Positions 52,101-63,095 of a stretch of 64,000 bases of DNA are shown in pieces. The DNA is from Pseudomonas sp. LS44 (GTDB lineage: Bacteria > Pseudomonadota > Gammaproteobacteria > Pseudomonadales > Pseudomonadaceae), in the NCBI RefSeq assembly GCF_024730785.1, contig NZ_CP102830.1, forward strand, positions 558,001-622,000. The letters run 5' to 3'. The translations under genes were made by a program, and so were the position numbers. Position 1 is the first letter of the stretch, and each line of letters begins with the position of its first letter. Below the pieces are notes generated by a model. It was not told the origin of the DNA. It searched no databases and worked only from the letters and a program-made list of their open reading frames with translations.

Positions 52101-53474
52101 TCAACGCACGCCGGCGTTGCGCAGCGCGGCAGGCGTGTACTCGATGGCCGAAGCCTTGGTGCCGTACTGGATGGCGCTCTTCTCTTCGTTGGTCATGGCG
52201 CTGGCCACGTAGCGACCGGCGATCAGGTCGTACAGGGCTTCCATGGCATACACCGGAGTCTGCACCGCGTATTGCTGCACCAGCATGGACTGGCCGACGC
52301 GCCACAGTTGGCCGCGACCGTCATACAGCTCGGAGACGGCGATCTGCCAGGAGTCCTCGTCGAGGAAGAAGCGGCGCTTGCCATAGATGTTGCGCTCGCC
52401 GCTTTTCAGCGTGGCTTCCACTTCCCAGACCCGGTGCAGCTCGTAGCGCGCCAGTTCCTGGTTGGTGTGACCGGCCTTGAGGATATCGCTGTACTTAACC
52501 TGCGGCGAGGCCAGACGGTAGTTGTTGTACGGGATGTACAGCTCGCGCTTGCCGATCAGCTTCCAGTCGTAACGATTCGGCGCGCCATTATACATATCGA
52601 GGTTGTCGGAGGTGCGCAGGCCGTCAGCGGCTGTGCCCGGGCCGTCGTAGGACACCTGCGGGGCGCGGCGCACGCGGCGCTGGCCGGCGTTGTAGATCCA
52701 CGCCATGCGCGGCTCGGCAACCTGGTCCAGCGAGTCGTGCACCAGCAGCACGTTACCGGCCAGGCGTGCCGGCGCGGTGACCCGCTGCTTGAAGAACAGC
52801 AGCGCGTTGGCCGCCTTCTCCGGCGTCAGGTCGGGCATCTCGCCGGGAACCCCGACGGTTTCGTCGAAGCTCACCAGGGTGTAGCTGCCGTTGGTCTGCG
52901 GGGTAGCCTGCGCGGTCTGGCGGTGCAGGTTGCCGCCGCGGTAACGGGTGATGTGGTTCCACACCACTTCCAGGCCGTCTTTCGGAATTGGGAAGGCGTA
53001 GTAGCGGCTATCAGTGAAGTCCTTCAGGCCGTTGCCGCCTTCCATCAGGGTGGTCTTCACCGCGCTGATCTTGGCCGCCTGGTAGACCTGCTCCGGCACC
53101 GCGGCGGTGCGGTGACTGGCATAGACCGGCATGCTGTAGCTGTCCGGGTAGCGCTCGAACATCGCCAGCTGGCCTTCGGACAGCTTGGCTTTGTACTGCT
53201 CGAGGTTCTTCGCGGTGATAGTGAACAGCGGCTTCTCGCCGGCGAACGGATCGGCGAGGAAGCCCTTGGCATCCACCGCCGCCGCGTTTTTCGCCAGACC
53301 GCCGGTCCAGGCCGGAATCGAGCCGTCGGCGTTGCCGACCTTCTCCCCACCCAGCGGGGTCAGGCTGGTGCCGAGTTTGGCGGCCTGCTCGGCGCTCACC
53401 GCGGCCATTACGTTGGCGGCCAGCAGGCTCAGGGCCAAGGCGCCGCATTGAAGCATGATCTTACGAGTAGTCAT
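52101..53474 (-). CDS. DUF1329 exported protein
   Basis: The protein is 457 residues with a signal peptide (MTTRKIMLQCGALALSLLAA, cleavage near NVMA-AVSA). The family is LolA/LppX-like in fold and periplasmic or outer-membrane bound. DUF1329 genes nearly always accompany DUF1302 genes and have been linked to uptake or processing of hydrophobic compounds, esters and steroids. AKLGTSLTPLGGEKVGNADG is the usual N-terminal mature pattern. It starts 12 bp after the DUF1302 gene with AGAGG upstream, so the two form an operon. Exact role unknown. Confidence 0.85.
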   Translation of the reverse strand: MTTRKIMLQCGALALSLLAANVMAAVSAEQAAKLGTSLTPLGGEKVGNADGSIPAWTGGLAKNAAAVDAKGFLADPFAGEKPLFTITAKNLEQYKAKLSEGQLAMFERYPDSYSMPVYASHRTAAVPEQVYQAAKISAVKTTLMEGGNGLKDFTDSRYYAFPIPKDGLEVVWNHITRYRGGNLHRQTAQATPQTNGSYTLVSFDETVGVPGEMPDLTPEKAANALLFFKQRVTAPARLAGNVLLVHDSLDQVAEPRMAWIYNAGQRRVRRAPQVSYDGPGTAADGLRTSDNLDMYNGAPNRYDWKLIGKRELYIPYNNYRLASPQVKYSDILKAGHTNQELARYELHRVWEVEATLKSGERNIYGKRRFFLDEDSWQIAVSELYDGRGQLWRVGQSMLVQQYAVQTPVYAMEALYDLIAGRYVASAMTNEEKSAIQYGTKASAIEYTPAALRNAGVR

Positions 53475-53486
53475 GGTTTTTACCTC

Positions 53487-55334
53487 TTAGAAGTTCACGC
53501 CAGCGCTGAGCGCGAGGAAGTCGCGGTCGATCAGGGTGTTGTACGCACCGCCGAAGAAATCGGTGTAACTGAGGCTGGCGGTGTAGGTGTTCCGGTATTC
53601 GGCATCGACCCCCAGGCTGACGGCCTTGGCGCCTTCGTTGAACAGGCCGTTGGGGCCGTAGCCGTCGACGTCATGCGACCAGGCCAGGTTCGGTTTGAAG
53701 TTGATGCCGGCGATCACGTTTGAGTAATCGAGGATCGCGCGGGCACGGTAGCCCCAGGAGTTGGCGGTGACGAAACCGTGGGTATCGCCCTCGAAGCCGA
53801 AGTTGCCGTACAGCGGGTCGCGGCCGTAACGCAGCTCGCGAGTGGACTCCAGGCCGCCGACGTGTGTCAGGCCGACTTCACCGACCAGGGTCAGGCGCTC
53901 GGCGCCCAGCACCTGATCGAAGAAGTGCGTCAGGCTGGTCTGCGCCTGGGTGATCTCCTTGCGCCGGTAGCCGTGGTTGTCCTGGCCCGCCGCGGTGGCG
54001 ATCGGCGAAGTCCCCGGGGCGATCGGATTGAGCAGGGTGCGGGTCATGTCGGTGGTGTTCAGCTGTACCGGCGCATTCGGCCGGTAGCTGATTTCACCGC
54101 CCCAGGCGGTGCCGGTGGACAGCGTGGTGGAGAAGCTCAGACCATAGAGCTGGATGTCTTCCGGGTACTCCATGAAGTAGCTGGAGTTGCCGAGCACGGT
54201 GCTCTGCGCCAGGCCGGAGCCTGCTGCTTGGGCCGCGGCGAGTGCCTGGGCCGCCGTTGCACCCTGCGCCAAAGCGGCCGCGCGGCCTGCGGCAGCGCCT
54301 GCAGCGGAGATGCCACCGATTTGCCCCAGAGTCGCTCTGCTCGCAGTGGTATTGCTGAGGAACGGGGTGCGGCTGTGGTAGTTCATGAAGTACGCGGCGT
54401 ACTCGGTTTCCTCGCCGAGCCAGCGCAGGGCGGTGCCGAACTGGCCGGAATCGCGTGCATCACGGTCACCGGAGCGCGGGATAATCACCCCCTCGCCGGT
54501 GACATCGAAGCCTTGGCCACGGGCGGCGGCGATCGGCTGCAGCGGCTTGATGGTCGGCGAGGCAGCGGTGAGGTTGGTGGCGCAGCCGTCGGCGACGATA
54601 TCGGCAGTGGAGAAGAAGGTACCGCAGTTGTCGATGACGGTCTGGTCCCACTCCAGCTGGTAGAAGGCCTCGGCTGACAGGCTGTCGGTCAGGCTCTGCG
54701 AGACATAGAGCATGTTGACCGGAATCAAGCCTTCCTTGAGCTCGGCGCCCGGACGGCGGAACGCCGCGGCGTCGACCGGGTTGATGCTGTTGATCGAGTT
54801 ACCGATGAAGGTGCTCTCGCCCCAGCTCACCACTTGCTTGCCGACCCGCGCGCTGCCCGGCAGCTCGCCGATGGTGTAGTTGTGGTAGACGAAGGCATCC
54901 AGCAGCTGATATCCAGCGGACTTGGCGCCTTCCTTGCGGCCTTGGTCGTCGATGTCTTTGAACAGACGGCTTTCGTCCTTCAGCTCGAAGTCATACCAGT
55001 ACTTACCGCGTACGAACACGCCACTGTCGCCGTACTTCAGCTCGAGGTCGTGGATGCCCTTGAAGATCTTCGAGAAGGTTTCGCCCTTCTTGAAGTTCAG
55101 GCGGCCGTCGTCGGTGGTGGAGGACTGACCCTTACCACCGCTAAACGTGCTGTACAGATCAGGGTCGGGCGAACGCATCGACCAACTGGCGCCTACCGAC
55201 AGCGACGAATCGAATTGCCCTTCGATTTCCCCGATATTGAAGTTCACGGCCTGCGCCTGGGCACTCAAGCCCAGGGAGACAGCCAGTGCTAGCGCTTGGG
55301 GACGGAGGATTAGAGGCCTTTTTATTGTTGACAT
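53487..55334 (-). CDS. DUF1302 outer-membrane protein
   Basis: The protein is 615 residues with a signal peptide ending near AQAQA. The mature part starts VNFNIGEIEGQFDSSLSVGASWSMR, typical of DUF1302, and shows alternating short strands ending in an aromatic-rich C-terminus (ALSAGVNF), as in outer-membrane beta-barrels. DYSNVIAGINFKPNLAWSHDVDGYGP and TASLSYTDFFGG are family-like. It probably forms a channel or barrel partner of the DUF1329 protein. An Ala-rich insertion (about 335-370, AAGAAAGRAAALAQGATAAQ) is notable. The ATG 55334 follows AGGAATG. Confidence 0.85.
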   Translation of the reverse strand: MSTIKRPLILRPQALALAVSLGLSAQAQAVNFNIGEIEGQFDSSLSVGASWSMRSPDPDLYSTFSGGKGQSSTTDDGRLNFKKGETFSKIFKGIHDLELKYGDSGVFVRGKYWYDFELKDESRLFKDIDDQGRKEGAKSAGYQLLDAFVYHNYTIGELPGSARVGKQVVSWGESTFIGNSINSINPVDAAAFRRPGAELKEGLIPVNMLYVSQSLTDSLSAEAFYQLEWDQTVIDNCGTFFSTADIVADGCATNLTAASPTIKPLQPIAAARGQGFDVTGEGVIIPRSGDRDARDSGQFGTALRWLGEETEYAAYFMNYHSRTPFLSNTTASRATLGQIGGISAAGAAAGRAAALAQGATAAQALAAAQAAGSGLAQSTVLGNSSYFMEYPEDIQLYGLSFSTTLSTGTAWGGEISYRPNAPVQLNTTDMTRTLLNPIAPGTSPIATAAGQDNHGYRRKEITQAQTSLTHFFDQVLGAERLTLVGEVGLTHVGGLESTRELRYGRDPLYGNFGFEGDTHGFVTANSWGYRARAILDYSNVIAGINFKPNLAWSHDVDGYGPNGLFNEGAKAVSLGVDAEYRNTYTASLSYTDFFGGAYNTLIDRDFLALSAGVNF

Positions 55335-55580
55335 GCGGCATTCCTGTCTGGATGAAAGCAGGTGCGCACCCTACCCAGAGCGCCTTGGCTGGATAAGCGC
55401 ACTAAGTGCGGATTTTCTCGTATCACCACAAAGGAGTACTCGAGCGCACCCACAACCCGACAACAGCTCTACGGCGCAGCTTTGCGCGGACCGCAGAAGC
55501 GCCAAAGCCAGCCTGGCGAGGCTGCCCCTGGCGGGTGACTCGCCTGGCGGAAGGCTAGGGAGCGATTTGCCGAGCCTGGC

Positions 55581-55811
55581 TCAGTCCAGTAGCCCGAGCC
55601 CCTTGGCTTGCGTCACCGCCTGGGTACGCCGCTCGACCTTGAACTTGCTGTTGATGCGCCGGGCGTGGGTCTTCACCGTGTACAGAGAGATAAACAGGCG
55701 CTCGGCGATCTCCAGGTTGGAGCGGCCCTGGGCGATCAGCGTCAGCACCTCCAGTTCGCGTGCACTCAAGATTGGCACGCCGTCCTGGACTACCCCCGCT
55801 CCGGTAGACAT
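55581..55811 (-). pseudogene. LuxR HTH remnant of a MalT-type regulator
   Basis: A 76-codon ORF encodes only the C-terminal LuxR DNA-binding domain (SARELEVLTLIAQGRSNLEIAERLF, TVKTHARRINSKFKVERRTQ). By my count about 51 of 62 residues match the HTH of the regulator at 49416. The ATPase and TPR parts are absent, and the ribosome site before ATG 55811 is poor. It lies upstream of, and on the same strand as, the DUF1302 gene. It is either a relic of a duplicated regulator or a stand-alone HTH protein. Confidence 0.6.
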
Positions 55812-55975
55812 CCCCGGCCTATGCTTGGACTATCCCCGGGACAGGCCATCGATGGCTATGCAGCACCTCTTGTGCAATCAACGAGACGGGCAGCTGCTAG
55901 GGGGCGACCGTGACGATTCGCGGTTCTTCTTCAGGGGGAGATCGACCATATGTGCGCGTTTCAGGTTGAATAAGA

Positions 55976-58675
55976 ATGCCATCGATACTAGGAATTCCAA
56001 CATTGCCTAACCTTTCCAGCAGATCAATCGCGGCCCTGATGATGCCTGTCCCGGCGCTGAACCAAGGGCGACTCAGACCGCCTTCGCTTCCGACCGGCGA
56101 GGTAGTGCGCCTGCCGTTACTGAAGCGGTTGGAGGAAGCGGGACAAGGCGCTTGCAGGTTGAGTCTGCTAAGTGCTCCGCTGGGTTATGGCAAGAGCATC
56201 CTCATGGCGCAGTATGCCGCCAGCCTGAAGGGCGCCTGGGCCTGGATGCGTTGCGCAACGGCCGACAATAGGCCGCGGGTGTTCCTGACTCACCTGGCTG
56301 CGGCACTGGGACTGCCGTCTGAACTACCGGGTGCTTCGGAGGAGGCACTTTGGGGTGTGATTGTCGACTACCTGGAGCGACGCAGCGAGCGCTTCACACT
56401 ATTCCTCGACGATCTCCATCACCTGCGGGCCCGTGGCGCCTGCGCGTATCTGAACGAATTGCTGGAATTCGGCCCTTCGACTCTGCATCTGGTGGGCGCG
56501 AGCCAGGGTCTGCCGGCGCTGGCTATCAGCCAATTGCGTCGCGATCAGCGCTTGCAGTTGCTGGAGGCGACTGATCTGTCTCTCGATAGCGCTCAGATTG
56601 AGGCGCTGGCCCAAGCGCGTGGGCTAAGCCTGAGTGCCGACGCCATATACCGGCTTCGTGCTAGCAGCGAGGGTTGGATCAGTGCCGTACTTCTGGGACT
56701 GGCGGCTCATGCAGAGGAGCCCGGATTCAGTCCGGAGGGCATAAAGGCGCGGATGACGACTCACGTCGCCAGCTTCCTGGAGGAGTCGTTGTTGGCTGAT
56801 CTCCCGGTGGATCTGGTGCGATTCATTGAGTGCACATCGGTAGTGGGCTCGTTCGATGAGCGGCTGGCCGCTCAGCTCAGCGGCAATGCCCGGGCCGACG
56901 AGGCCATCCGCCGACTGCTGCGTCGGGACCTGTTGACCCCGCAGCGTCCGGACGAACGCCCGACCTACCGTTACCACCCGGCAGTGCGCGGCACCGGTTA
57001 CCTGCGATTGCAGGGCCGCCCCCCGGAAGTGCTGCAGACGCTGCACCGGAAGGCGGCCGACTGGCTGCTGGACAATAGACGCTATGCGGAGGCTGTTCAG
57101 CAACTGGGGCGGGCACGTGAGTACAACCGCCTCCTGGCGGTAGTCGAGCAGCACAGCTTTGACTTGCTGCGCCAGGGCCGGATCGGCTCCATCGTTGATT
57201 TCCTGGCTGTCCTGCCCGAGCAGGACAGCGATCACTTGACCCTGGCGATTACCGAAGCCAGCACGGTTATCGCCACGAACGACATCGCCCGCGCACGCAA
57301 CTGCCTGCTGCGTCTGCAACGTCTGCTGCGCAGCGAGTCGGCGCCCCTTCATCGCCCCGAACGCTCTCACCAGACGGTGGCTTTTCTGCGCAGTCGGCTC
57401 GCGGTGCTTGGCGGGAACTTCAACCACGGCCTGCGACTGGTGACCGAGGCACTGCAGCAGTATCCGCAGCGGAATGCGGCAGGCGCGGTACTGCAGTTCA
57501 ATCAGGCCAGCTGCCTGTTCGCCCTGGGCCGATCGGAAGAGGCGCATCGCTGCGCCACTGTGGCCCTGGAGGAGCTGACCACGCTGGGCTTCCGTGGCTA
57601 CACCAACAGCCTGCACCTGCTGCTTGCGCAGATTGAGCTGAGCCGTGGCCAACTTGCTGAGGCGGAGCAGCGTTTCCTGGGGCTGGCCCAGGAGCTTCCA
57701 GTCAGCGTCTCGCAGAGTTTCTACGACCTCTACCTGCATCTGGGTCAGGGACTGGTGCTGCTGCAACGCAACCAGTTCGAGGCGGCGGCACAGCGCCTGG
57801 CGCAGGCAGAAGCCCTTGCACTCGATGTGGTGCACTGCGCGGCGCTTCCCTGGGTCCTGCATCACCAGGCCTGTCTGGCGGAAGCCCGGGGAGATGTAGA
57901 ACAGGCGCGCCGCCGCTGGGATGAGGCGCGGCGCCTGGCTCGCCACTACCAACTGTTCGGCCTGTATCGGCTGGCTGGCGCTGGACGTGTGCATCTGGCG
58001 GTGCGCGAGCACGACGAAGAGTTCATTCTCGTCTGGCTGGAAGAGTGGCACTGGTGCCGTCGGTACTATGGCGAGGTGATGCCGGAAGAGCATCTGGCGT
58101 ACGCCTGGGTCCAGCGGCACCTGGGGCAGCATGGGGCGGCGGCGCGTATTGCCGACGAATCGCTGCACAAGGCCCTGGCGGAGGGCAACCTGCTGCTGCA
58201 GCTTCAATGGCATCTGCTTGAGGCCACTCTGAACCTGGACCTGAATCGTCGGACCGAGATGGAGGCGAGCCTCGAGCAGGCACTGCAACTGGCGGTGCTG
58301 TACGGCTTTGGCCAATTGCTCCACCGGGAAGGTCGCGGTCTGCGGGAGGAGCTGCGCCAGCTGTTCAATCCGCAGTACCGTCGACAGGCTGGGCTCGAAC
58401 CGCTGCCGCCTCGCGAGCAATTGACGACTTGGCTGCCAGGGTTGCTGGCGGGGGAGGGTGTGCATGAGACGCTGGTCGAGCCCCTGACCCGTCGTGAGCA
58501 GGACGTGCTGCGGCGCATGGCCAGTGGACAGGGCAACCAGCAGATCGCGGAGGGGTTGTTCATTGGCCTGAGTACGGTGAAGACCCACATCAACAAACTC
58601 TTTCGCAAGCTGGATGCCACAGACCGCGAGACGGCACTGCAGGCCGCGCGGCGCCTGAAGTTGCTGGATCACTGA
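55976..58675 (+). CDS. MalT-type LuxR-family transcriptional regulator
   Basis: The regulator is 899 residues from ATG 55976; a start at the double ATG 56039 (MMPVPALNQGRLRPP) is equally possible and matches relatives. The N-terminal ATPase has Walker A APLGYGKS and Walker B-like TLFLDDLHHL. A long helical TPR-like centre follows. The C-terminal HTH is LTRREQDVLRRMASGQGNQQIAEGLFIGLSTVKTH. It belongs to the same class as the 49416 regulator but is only distantly similar. It is read toward the beta-oxidation genes, with 143 bp before the acyl-CoA dehydrogenase gene, so it may activate them. Confidence 0.85.
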   Translation: MPSILGIPTLPNLSSRSIAALMMPVPALNQGRLRPPSLPTGEVVRLPLLKRLEEAGQGACRLSLLSAPLGYGKSILMAQYAASLKGAWAWMRCATADNRPRVFLTHLAAALGLPSELPGASEEALWGVIVDYLERRSERFTLFLDDLHHLRARGACAYLNELLEFGPSTLHLVGASQGLPALAISQLRRDQRLQLLEATDLSLDSAQIEALAQARGLSLSADAIYRLRASSEGWISAVLLGLAAHAEEPGFSPEGIKARMTTHVASFLEESLLADLPVDLVRFIECTSVVGSFDERLAAQLSGNARADEAIRRLLRRDLLTPQRPDERPTYRYHPAVRGTGYLRLQGRPPEVLQTLHRKAADWLLDNRRYAEAVQQLGRAREYNRLLAVVEQHSFDLLRQGRIGSIVDFLAVLPEQDSDHLTLAITEASTVIATNDIARARNCLLRLQRLLRSESAPLHRPERSHQTVAFLRSRLAVLGGNFNHGLRLVTEALQQYPQRNAAGAVLQFNQASCLFALGRSEEAHRCATVALEELTTLGFRGYTNSLHLLLAQIELSRGQLAEAEQRFLGLAQELPVSVSQSFYDLYLHLGQGLVLLQRNQFEAAAQRLAQAEALALDVVHCAALPWVLHHQACLAEARGDVEQARRRWDEARRLARHYQLFGLYRLAGAGRVHLAVREHDEEFILVWLEEWHWCRRYYGEVMPEEHLAYAWVQRHLGQHGAAARIADESLHKALAEGNLLLQLQWHLLEATLNLDLNRRTEMEASLEQALQLAVLYGFGQLLHREGRGLREELRQLFNPQYRRQAGLEPLPPREQLTTWLPGLLAGEGVHETLVEPLTRREQDVLRRMASGQGNQQIAEGLFIGLSTVKTHINKLFRKLDATDRETALQAARRLKLLDH

Positions 58676-58818
58676 TTGGGCCTGTACTCCACCTGATTTC
58701 CACCGCCTCCACCCGTAAATCCACCCTCGGTTGGACGCGCGCGCCATCGCGCGGCTGCTACAACGCTTGTCAGTTCGGCCCGGCATCGCTGGGCCTATCT
58801 CCGCCTGACGAGAACACC

Positions 58819-60621
58819 ATGACTGACAAGCTGCTCAACGAGCGCGAACTGAGCTTCCAGCTCTACGAGATGCTCGACACCGAAGCGCTGCTGCAACGCC
58901 CGCGCTATGCCGAGCACGACCGCGCCGTGTTCGACGCCACCTTGGAGACCGCACGCGCCATCGCCGCCGAGTACCTGGCGCCGCACAACCAGAAGGCCGA
59001 CGCTAACGAGCCGACCTTCGACGGCGAGAAGGTCAGCCTGATCCCGGAAACCAAGGCCGCCTGGGACGCCCTCGCCGCCGCCGGCTTTCATGCCGCGCAC
59101 CACGACGCCGAGGACGGCGGCCTGCAGCTGCCGGAAGTGCTGCTGCGCGCCTGCATGGCCTACTTCAACGCCGCCAACATCGCCACCGCCGGCTACTCCT
59201 TCCTGACCATCGGCGCCGCCAACCTGGTCAAGGGTTTCGCCGGCGATACCCTGCGCCAGCGCTTCCTGCCGCCGATGCTCGACGGCCGCTACAGCGGCAC
59301 CATGGCGCTGACCGAACCGGGCCAGGGCTCGGCGCTCGGCGACATCCGCACCACCGCGCGGCCGGCCGAGGACGGCAGTTACCGGGTGTTCGGCCAGAAG
59401 ATGTTCATCTCCGGCGGCGACCACGAGCTGACCGACAACATCGTGCACATGGTCCTGGCGCGCATCGACGGCGCACCGGCCGGGGTCAAGGGCATCTCGC
59501 TGTTCCTGGTGCCGAAATTCCTGGTCAACGCTGACGGCAGCCGCGGCGCACGCAACGACGTGGCGCTGGCCGGCCTGCTGCACAAGCTGGGTTACCGCAA
59601 CACCACCTCCACCGTGCTCAGCTTCGGCGAGAAGGACGGCGCGGTCGGCTACCTGGTAGGCGAGGCCAACAAGGGCCTCGCCTACATGTTCCAGCTGATG
59701 AACGAGGCGCGCATCGGGGTGGCCCTGGGCGCTTCGGCGCTGGCTTACCAGAGCTACATCCATGCCCTCGACTACGCCCGCGAGCGTCCGCAGGGCCGCC
59801 TGCCGGGCAGCAAGGACCCGCTGGCGCCGCAGGTTCGCATCGTCGAGCACGCTGACGTGCGGCGCATGCTGCTGCAGCAGAAGGTTTACGCCGAGGGCAG
59901 CCTGTCGCTGTGCCTGTACGCCAGCAGCTTGTTCGAGGACGCCCACACCGCGCCCGAGCAGGCCGCCCGCGAGGACGCCGCCGAACTGCTCGACCTGCTG
60001 ATCCCGATGGTCAAGTCCTATCCGTCGAAGTACGGCGTGATTGCCTCCGATCTCGGCATCCAGATCCTCGGCGGCTCCGGCTACATCCGCGAGTACCCGC
60101 TGGAACAGTACTACCGCGACAACCGCCTGAACCCGATTCATGAAGGCACCGAGGGTATCCACGGCCTCGACCTGCTCGGCCGCAAGGTCGGTCAGCGCGG
60201 TGGCAAGGGCTACCGGCTGTTCCTCACCGAAGTCCGCGCCAGCCTGACCCAGGCCGCCGGCGACAGCGTCTGCGCGCCGCTGGCCGCGGCCCTGGCCGAT
60301 GCGCTGGCCATCCTCGAGCGGGTCACCGTCGATCTGCAGGCGCAGGTCGCCGCCGATGCCAACCTCGGCCTCTCCAACGCCACCGCCTACCTCGACCTGT
60401 TCGGCCGGGTGCTGGTCGGCTGGATCTGGCTGCGTCAGGCACTGGTCGCCAGCCGCGCCCTGCACGCCGGCGCCACCGGCAATGAGGCCGACTTCTACCG
60501 GGGCAAGCTGCACGCCGCGCGTTATTTCATGGACTGGGAGCTGGCCGGGCTGGAGGCCAAGGCGCGCCTGCTCGGCGCCGGCAATCGCCTGAGCTACGAC
60601 ATGCAGAGCAACTGGTTCTAA
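58819..60621 (+). CDS. acyl-CoA dehydrogenase, DmdC/PA-type long form
   Basis: The protein is 600 residues, longer than usual acyl-CoA dehydrogenases because of a C-terminal extension of about 120 residues (DUF-type, helical). MALTEPGQGSALGDIRTTA and MFISGGDHELTDNIVH are seen in the FAD region. The catalytic Glu442 is in IHEGTEGIHGLDLLGRK. Members of this long subfamily act on medium to long chains or on methylthio-acyl-CoA. It starts a set with the FadB-like and thiolase genes, so it should supply 2-enoyl-CoA to them. A REP pair follows the stop codon. Confidence 0.9.
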   Translation: MTDKLLNERELSFQLYEMLDTEALLQRPRYAEHDRAVFDATLETARAIAAEYLAPHNQKADANEPTFDGEKVSLIPETKAAWDALAAAGFHAAHHDAEDGGLQLPEVLLRACMAYFNAANIATAGYSFLTIGAANLVKGFAGDTLRQRFLPPMLDGRYSGTMALTEPGQGSALGDIRTTARPAEDGSYRVFGQKMFISGGDHELTDNIVHMVLARIDGAPAGVKGISLFLVPKFLVNADGSRGARNDVALAGLLHKLGYRNTTSTVLSFGEKDGAVGYLVGEANKGLAYMFQLMNEARIGVALGASALAYQSYIHALDYARERPQGRLPGSKDPLAPQVRIVEHADVRRMLLQQKVYAEGSLSLCLYASSLFEDAHTAPEQAAREDAAELLDLLIPMVKSYPSKYGVIASDLGIQILGGSGYIREYPLEQYYRDNRLNPIHEGTEGIHGLDLLGRKVGQRGGKGYRLFLTEVRASLTQAAGDSVCAPLAAALADALAILERVTVDLQAQVAADANLGLSNATAYLDLFGRVLVGWIWLRQALVASRALHAGATGNEADFYRGKLHAARYFMDWELAGLEAKARLLGAGNRLSYDMQSNWF

Positions 60622-60646
60622 CGGCAGCTTGCCGGCAGAGCCTGGC

Positions 60647-60720
60647 TGTAGGAGCGAATTCATTCGCGAAAAGCGGGCGGCACCAAGCGGCCTGCATCGC
60701 GAATTAATTCGCTCCTACGG
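60647..60720. repeat. Pseudomonas REP-type inverted pair
   Basis: TGTAGGAGCGAATTCATTCGCGA and its inverted partner TCGCGAATTAATTCGCTCCTACGG face each other across about 27 bases. GTAGGAGCGAATTYATTCGCG is the well-known REP core of Pseudomonas intergenic regions. It lies between the acyl-CoA dehydrogenase and FadB-like genes and may limit read-through or protect the RNA. Confidence 0.85.
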
Positions 60721-60790
60721 GACTTGAGCCGCTGCTGAACGCGCGCCGTTTCCATTCATCAACCGTATTCAAACGTTACAGGGAATCATC

Positions 60791-62905
<2,115 letters not shown>

Positions 62906-62949
62906 ACGCAGCAACCACATACAAGCCATAGGCAAACGCCGCACAAGCT

Positions 62950-63060
62950 CCCCTCTCCCGTTTACGGGAGAGGGGCTGGGAGTGAGGGGAACGGGCGCGC
63001 ACAGTTGCTGACCTGAACGCCCATCCCTCTCCCTAACCCTCACCCCAGAGAGGCGAGGGA
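62950..63060. repeat. CTCTCCC-type palindromic intergenic repeat, copy 3
   Basis: CCCCTCTCCC and GGGAGAGGGG flank GTTTAC at 62950-62975. Copy 1 at 96-119 has the same stem with the loop GTAAAC, so this is the same unit on the other strand. A less perfect CCCTCTCCC...GAGGCGAGGG part follows at about 63024-63058. It lies between the FadB-like and thiolase genes. Confidence 0.65.
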
Positions 63061-63095
63061 ACAGAAGCAAACACCCACATCCAGGACCACTCCAA

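Noticed and set aside
56624..58786. 720-codon minus-strand ORF antisense to the third LuxR regulator
   Set aside because: Shadow frame with no ribosome site or family motif.
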